Of a DNA stretch of 10,041 bases, positions 7,203 through 10,041 are shown piece after piece (position 1 is the first letter of the stretch; each line of letters opens with the position of its first letter). Position numbers and translations under genes: made by a program. Location of the stretch: the NCBI GenBank assembly GCA_905207535.1, contig CAJLLX010000069.1:1-10041 (forward strand). The letters are read 5' to 3'. Under the pieces are notes generated by a model. That model saw only the letters and a program-made list of their open reading frames with translations, was not told the origin of the DNA and made no database searches. The DNA comes from an uncultured Muribaculaceae bacterium (GTDB lineage: Bacteria > Bacteroidota > Bacteroidia > Bacteroidales > Muribaculaceae).

Positions 7203-7230
7203 GCTCCCCGGGGCGAGGGCCTCGGGGAGC
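7203..7230 (-). terminator. Strong 12-bp hairpin, probable terminator of the secreted-protein gene
   Basis: The arms GCTCCCCGGGGC and GGCCTCGGGGAGC-side bases pair over 12 positions (one G-U) around a four-base loop. On the minus strand it is followed by GTTTGCGTTTGT (7202 down to 7191), an interrupted T-rich stretch. It lies about 107 bases past the stop of the 810-residue protein gene and upstream of the purF-like promoter, so it fits as an insulator between the two units. Confidence 0.55.
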
Positions 7231-7289
7231 AGGAGCAAAGTAAGTAAACTTGTTTATTATTTAACGAGTATCTTACTATGGTTTATAAG

Positions 7290-7322
7290 AGCTATCGCGG
7301 CGGAATGTTCGCCGCAATAGCT
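7290..7322 (-). terminator. Strong 13-bp hairpin just after the secreted-protein stop codon
   Basis: Arms AGCTATCGCGGCG (7290-7302) and CGCCGCAATAGCT (7310-7322) on the plus strand pair over 13 positions around a seven-base loop; the minus-strand RNA has a U-G wobble at the one non-Watson-Crick position. It starts 14 bases after the stop codon at 7337-7339. The next minus-strand bases (CTTATAAACC) are AU-rich but not a U-run. It may terminate transcription together with the hairpin at 7203-7230, or protect the 3' end of the mRNA. Confidence 0.5.
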
Positions 7323-7336
7323 GCGGGAGTGGCGGA

Positions 7337-9769
7337 TTAGCGGATGACTACCTTCTCAACCTTGGTGCCCTGGCGACGGATGAAGATGCCGTTGGCAGGA
7401 GCTGTAACGCGTACGCCCTGGAGGTTGAAGAACTCAACGGGTGCGTCGGCCTCAGCAGCCTCTACAGCGTCGATAGCGGAGCTGTAGGCGGTCCAGGTGA
7501 GATTCCAGATGGCTGTGCGGTCCTTGTTGCTGTCAGCGTTGGAGGGGCAGTCGTTGACGATCTCGATGACGAATTTGCCGGTGTGGTTGATGTCGGCGAG
7601 GTTGAAGTCGTAAGCGGTTTGCTTGGCGACGGTCTCGGGAGCAACTTTCGCGGTCTTCACGAGGGTGGTGCCGTCCTCATCGTAGATGTTGACGGTGAGG
7701 CTGATCTTGGTGTCGGAGTAGGGGAGACCGCAGTTGAAGGTGAGATCCTTGATGCCGTTCTCGAGCACGGGCGAGGTGAGCTTGCCTGTAGCGGAGGTCT
7801 TGCCGTTGAGCACGGGTGCGAGAGTCTTGGGGTCGTTGCTGATGAAGGCGAACTTGGGACTCTCGTTCTTGTCGGCGTCGTTGCCGCCTACGATAGCGCA
7901 GTTTTCAGCTACCCAGCCGGTGGCGTTGCGGTATGTGCCGTATTTGGTGTTGGTCTGGGCGAGGTTGAAGGTGTTGAACTCACCGAGGAAGCCGCTGGGC
8001 TCGTAGGTGAAGATGGTGTACTCGGCGGTAACAACGGAGCTGGCCTCCATGCCGTCCTTCACTGCGATAGCCTTCACTGTGGTGGCCTCGTTGATGACGA
8101 TGGGCTCGGTGTAGAGAGTGCTCTCGGCTGTAGGCTCGGTGCCGTCGATGGTGTAGTGGATGGCAGCGCCTTCAGTGGTGCAAGCGAGGGTGACGCCTGT
8201 GCCGGCGAAGATTGCACCGGCAGCGGGAGTGAAGACGGGGTTGGTAACCTTCTCAATTACCTCACCACCGGCGGTGGTAACCTCGATGGGAACAATCTGG
8301 AGTTTGTTGCTGTACCAGGATACGAAGCCGAAGACGGTGAGATTCTCGCCGTCGGCGGGGTTGATCTTGAAGCTGTCGTAGAGCACGAGTTCGGTGCCAT
8401 CCTGGCTGATTTTGCCGGAAGCGATGGTGACGCCTTCTACCTTCACGTAGTCGTTGATCATGTCGGTGCCGATCTCCTCGAGGGTGGTCTCTACGGGCGA
8501 TACCTCACCCTTGGCTGTGGAAGCAGCGAAGCCGGCGGGGCTGGCGAGCTGAATGCCTTCGTGGTATACGGCGTATTTGCCGGTGAAGCCTGCGGGGATT
8601 GTATCGCCCTGCTCATACTTCTGGCCGATTTCGCCGAAGATGAGGAGGTAGCCGGTGGCGTCCTGAGTGTAGAGGTACTTGCCGTTCTGATAGATAGCGG
8701 TAACGGGGCTGGTGAACTCGTAGGTGGCATTTTCGTCTTTGCCGGCCTTGAAAGCGGCGATGTTGGCAACCTTGACGTTTTCTACCACGGGAGCATCGTT
8801 GCCGAGAGTGCCTTCGCCGTTGATTTCAAAGTTTTTGATCTCCCATGTACCGGCCTTGTCAGAAGTGGAGATGTAGCGGAAAGCGATCTGGAATTTCTTG
8901 CCGTCGAAAGCAGAGAGGTTGATGTCGCCGGTGTTGACGAATGTCCAGTCGGTATTTTCGGGATAGGTAGGAATGGTAAGAGTCTGCCATTCGCCGCCCT
9001 CTACGCGTGCTACGATGGTAGCCTCGGTCTTGGCGGCATCTATGCTGGCGAAGTAGTTGAGAGCCTGATCGAATTTGGCGGTCAGCTTGGCGGCCTTTGT
9101 GGCATCGAATACGGGCGATACGAGGTAAGCCTCGGAAGCGTAGCTTTTGCCGCTTGCATAGGCTGATGCCTTGATGTAGCCGTACTGAGTGTCGGCTTTG
9201 AAGATGTAGCTGAGGCCCTCGGGGAGGGTTACATTTTCGGTGGTGAAGTCTCCCATGCCCGAAGCGAAAGTCTCGGAGTAGAGGGCGCCTTGGGCGGGAG
9301 GAGTGACAGGATCGTCGGGTGTGGTGCCGCCACCTTCGCCAAGGGTGAAGGCTTTGGGAGACTTAACGCCTATATGGCCGCAGTATTTGGTCACATTTCC
9401 GGCGATGGTGAGCTGCTTGCCAAGGTTTCCGGGGTTGTCTTTCAGGTTGAGCGATGTGCGGATGTCGGTTTTGCTGACGAGCTGCACGGCTGCAACCAGG
9501 TTGAAATCTGTGCAGGAAGCGTCGTCGGCAATCATGATGTTGCTTGCCTCAGCGCCCTCGGCGGTGAAGGAAGCATTGGATGCGTTGAAGGAGCCGTTTT
9601 TAAGGCTGCCGACGATGTAGCCTTTGACATAAGCCTTAGCGATGTTGGTGGTGTCAAGATCCATTGCGAGGATATCCGCTACGGTGTAGGGATCGGCCTC
9701 GGTGCCTGTGCCGGCAAACGCGGGTGCGAAGCCGAGGAGCACTGCTAATGAGAGTAGAAATTTCTTCAT
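7337..9769 (-). CDS. Secreted multidomain protein: DUF6359-like, jelly-roll, chitobiase C-terminal-type domain and sorting-type tail
   Basis: An 810-residue exported protein of unknown function. MKKFLLSLAVLLGFAPAFA is a signal peptide, with cleavage likely after A19. Then follow: a DUF6359-like OB-fold domain at about 20-145 (GTEADPYTV, VKGYIVG, LNLKDNPGNLGKQLTI); a Gly/Thr/Pro linker at 146-161; a jelly-roll domain resembling choice-of-anchor J at about 162-320 (YSETFASGMGDF, YLVSPVFD, TWEIKNFEI); a second beta-rich, possibly OB-fold region at 329-500; a CHB_HEX_C-type domain at about 508-587 (TPAAGAIFAGTGVTLAC, HYTIDGTEPT); another jelly-roll-like region at 590-772; and a tail at 776-810 (FNLQGVRV, GIFIRRQGTKVEKVVIR) common on exported Prevotella/Muribaculaceae proteins. 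I see no glycosidase, protease or nuclease site, so binding of a glycan or surface is the likeliest role (inference). Start ATG at 9769 is fixed by the signal peptide. It appears monocistronic, with its own candidate promoter and downstream hairpins. Confidence 0.88.
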   Translation of the reverse strand: MKKFLLSLAVLLGFAPAFAGTGTEADPYTVADILAMDLDTTNIAKAYVKGYIVGSLKNGSFNASNASFTAEGAEASNIMIADDASCTDFNLVAAVQLVSKTDIRTSLNLKDNPGNLGKQLTIAGNVTKYCGHIGVKSPKAFTLGEGGGTTPDDPVTPPAQGALYSETFASGMGDFTTENVTLPEGLSYIFKADTQYGYIKASAYASGKSYASEAYLVSPVFDATKAAKLTAKFDQALNYFASIDAAKTEATIVARVEGGEWQTLTIPTYPENTDWTFVNTGDINLSAFDGKKFQIAFRYISTSDKAGTWEIKNFEINGEGTLGNDAPVVENVKVANIAAFKAGKDENATYEFTSPVTAIYQNGKYLYTQDATGYLLIFGEIGQKYEQGDTIPAGFTGKYAVYHEGIQLASPAGFAASTAKGEVSPVETTLEEIGTDMINDYVKVEGVTIASGKISQDGTELVLYDSFKINPADGENLTVFGFVSWYSNKLQIVPIEVTTAGGEVIEKVTNPVFTPAAGAIFAGTGVTLACTTEGAAIHYTIDGTEPTAESTLYTEPIVINEATTVKAIAVKDGMEASSVVTAEYTIFTYEPSGFLGEFNTFNLAQTNTKYGTYRNATGWVAENCAIVGGNDADKNESPKFAFISNDPKTLAPVLNGKTSATGKLTSPVLENGIKDLTFNCGLPYSDTKISLTVNIYDEDGTTLVKTAKVAPETVAKQTAYDFNLADINHTGKFVIEIVNDCPSNADSNKDRTAIWNLTWTAYSSAIDAVEAAEADAPVEFFNLQGVRVTAPANGIFIRRQGTKVEKVVIR

Positions 9770-9832
9770 AAATATAGAAATTATGGTTAAAAATTATTTC
9801 GGCAACATGCAGGTGCGGCGGGTATCTCAAGC

Positions 9833-9853
9833 CGAAAGGCGAGTGTGCTTTCG
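9833..9853 (-). other. Small hairpin in the leader of the secreted-protein gene
   Basis: CGAAAG (9833-9838) and CTTTCG (9848-9853) form a 6-bp stem with a nine-base loop inside the roughly 140-base untranslated leader. No known riboswitch class is recognised. The stem is short enough to arise by chance. Confidence 0.25.
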
Positions 9854-9915
9854 ATTGTATAGCGGGCGAGGGCTATGCGTTTGTGACTTAAACCGTTGCG
9901 CACTGTTTTACATTG

Positions 9916-9945
9916 CGAAATTACAATCTTTTTTTCAATAGTCAA
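9916..9945 (-). promoter_or_regulatory. Candidate promoter of the secreted-protein gene
   Basis: On the minus strand TTG (9945-9943) is followed by exactly 19 bases and then TAATTTCG (9923-9916). This matches the Bacteroidetes TTG-N19-TAnnTTTG pattern with one mismatch in the -7 box. The spacer holds a seven-A tract on the minus strand. It would start transcription near 9908, leaving a leader of about 140 bases before the ATG at 9769. Confidence 0.5.
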
Positions 9946-9953
9946 TGTGAAAG

Positions 9954-9990
9954 GCTGTAAATTTTTTGTGAAATTTATATGTTTTACAGC
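9954..9990. repeat. Inverted repeat with 8-base arms
   Basis: GCTGTAAA (9954-9961) and TTTACAGC (9983-9990) are perfect inverted arms around a 21-base AT-rich centre. It sits at the junction between AT-rich intergenic DNA and the GC-rich right edge, next to a possible minus-strand stop codon at 9990-9992. It may be a weak terminator for an upstream minus-strand gene or an operator near the candidate promoter at 9916-9945. Confidence 0.35.
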
Positions 9991-10041
9991 TACTTGCGGC
10001 CCGGGAAGCGCAGCCGGGGCAGCCGCCGCCGGGGCGGCAGG
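9990..10041 (-). CDS. Possible 3' end of an upstream minus-strand gene (partial)
   Basis: The last 48 or so bases are strikingly GC-rich while the preceding 100 bases are AT-rich, a change typical of a gene boundary here. One minus-strand frame gives 16 residues, LPPRRRLPRLRFPGRK, followed by TAG at 9990-9992. All 16 codons end in G or C, like the other genes, and the stop sits at the composition change. The piece is too short to identify. A plus-strand frame starting with ATG at 9979 is also open to the window edge and cannot be excluded. Confidence 0.3.
   Translation of the reverse strand, partial: LPPRRRLPRLRFPGRK

Noticed and set aside
7236..7243. A second -7-like element (TTACTTTG on the minus strand) upstream of the purF-like gene
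   Set aside because: It mismatches the important second position, lacks a convincing TTG at -33, and would place the strong hairpin at 7203-7230 inside the transcript.
7583..9166. A 527-codon plus-strand frame opposite the secreted-protein gene
   Set aside because: An antisense shadow with skewed Gly/Val/Glu composition and no recognisable motif. The minus strand has a signal peptide and known domains.
9935..10041. A minus-strand frame at the right edge with a Cys-rich start (CRPGGGCPGC)
   Set aside because: After the GC-rich part its codons end mostly in A or T, unlike the genes here, and it overlaps the candidate promoter. The frame ending at 9990 fits the composition change better.

Overview
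The window looks like a chromosomal segment of a GC-rich member of the Bacteroidales, most plausibly Muribaculaceae or a close relative (inference). The signs are: a eukaryote-like GH13 glycogen branching enzyme; a MeaB with the Bacteroidetes-type N-terminal extension; a TIGR02757/DUF2400 protein; a large secreted multidomain protein with an N-terminal DUF6359-like domain, a chitobiase-type C-terminal domain and a 'FNLQGVRV...GIFIRRQG' C-terminal tail; almost no Shine-Dalgarno sequences; and minus-strand promoters resembling the Bacteroidetes TTG-N19-TAnnTTTG pattern. No mobile element, CRISPR array, tRNA or rRNA was seen.

Plus-strand block, 1-5509: the 3' part of polA (cut by the window edge), a meaB GTPase gene, glgB, a DUF2400 gene starting with TTG 12 bases after the glgB stop, and a small SemiSWEET-type sugar transporter gene. 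Gaps are 67, 54, 12 and 150 bases, so the first four could be co-transcribed. The jobs are mixed: DNA repair synthesis, cobalamin-enzyme maintenance, glycogen synthesis, an uncharacterised protein possibly related to DNA glycosylases, and sugar movement across the membrane.

Minus-strand block, 5599-9769: a PurF-family phosphoribosyltransferase homologue whose PRPP loop and four Fe-S cysteines look intact but whose glutaminase active site appears lost, and upstream of it an 810-residue secreted multidomain protein. Two strong hairpins (7203-7230 and 7290-7322) separate them, and the purF-like gene has its own candidate promoter, so they are probably separate transcription units. A GC-rich hairpin lies between the convergent SemiSWEET and purF-like genes.

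The right edge (9990-10041) is very GC-rich and may be the last codons of another minus-strand gene. No wholly new system is evident. The most interesting items are the degenerate PurF homologue, the DUF2400 protein with a glycosylase-like motif and an unusual start, and the domain layout of the secreted protein.
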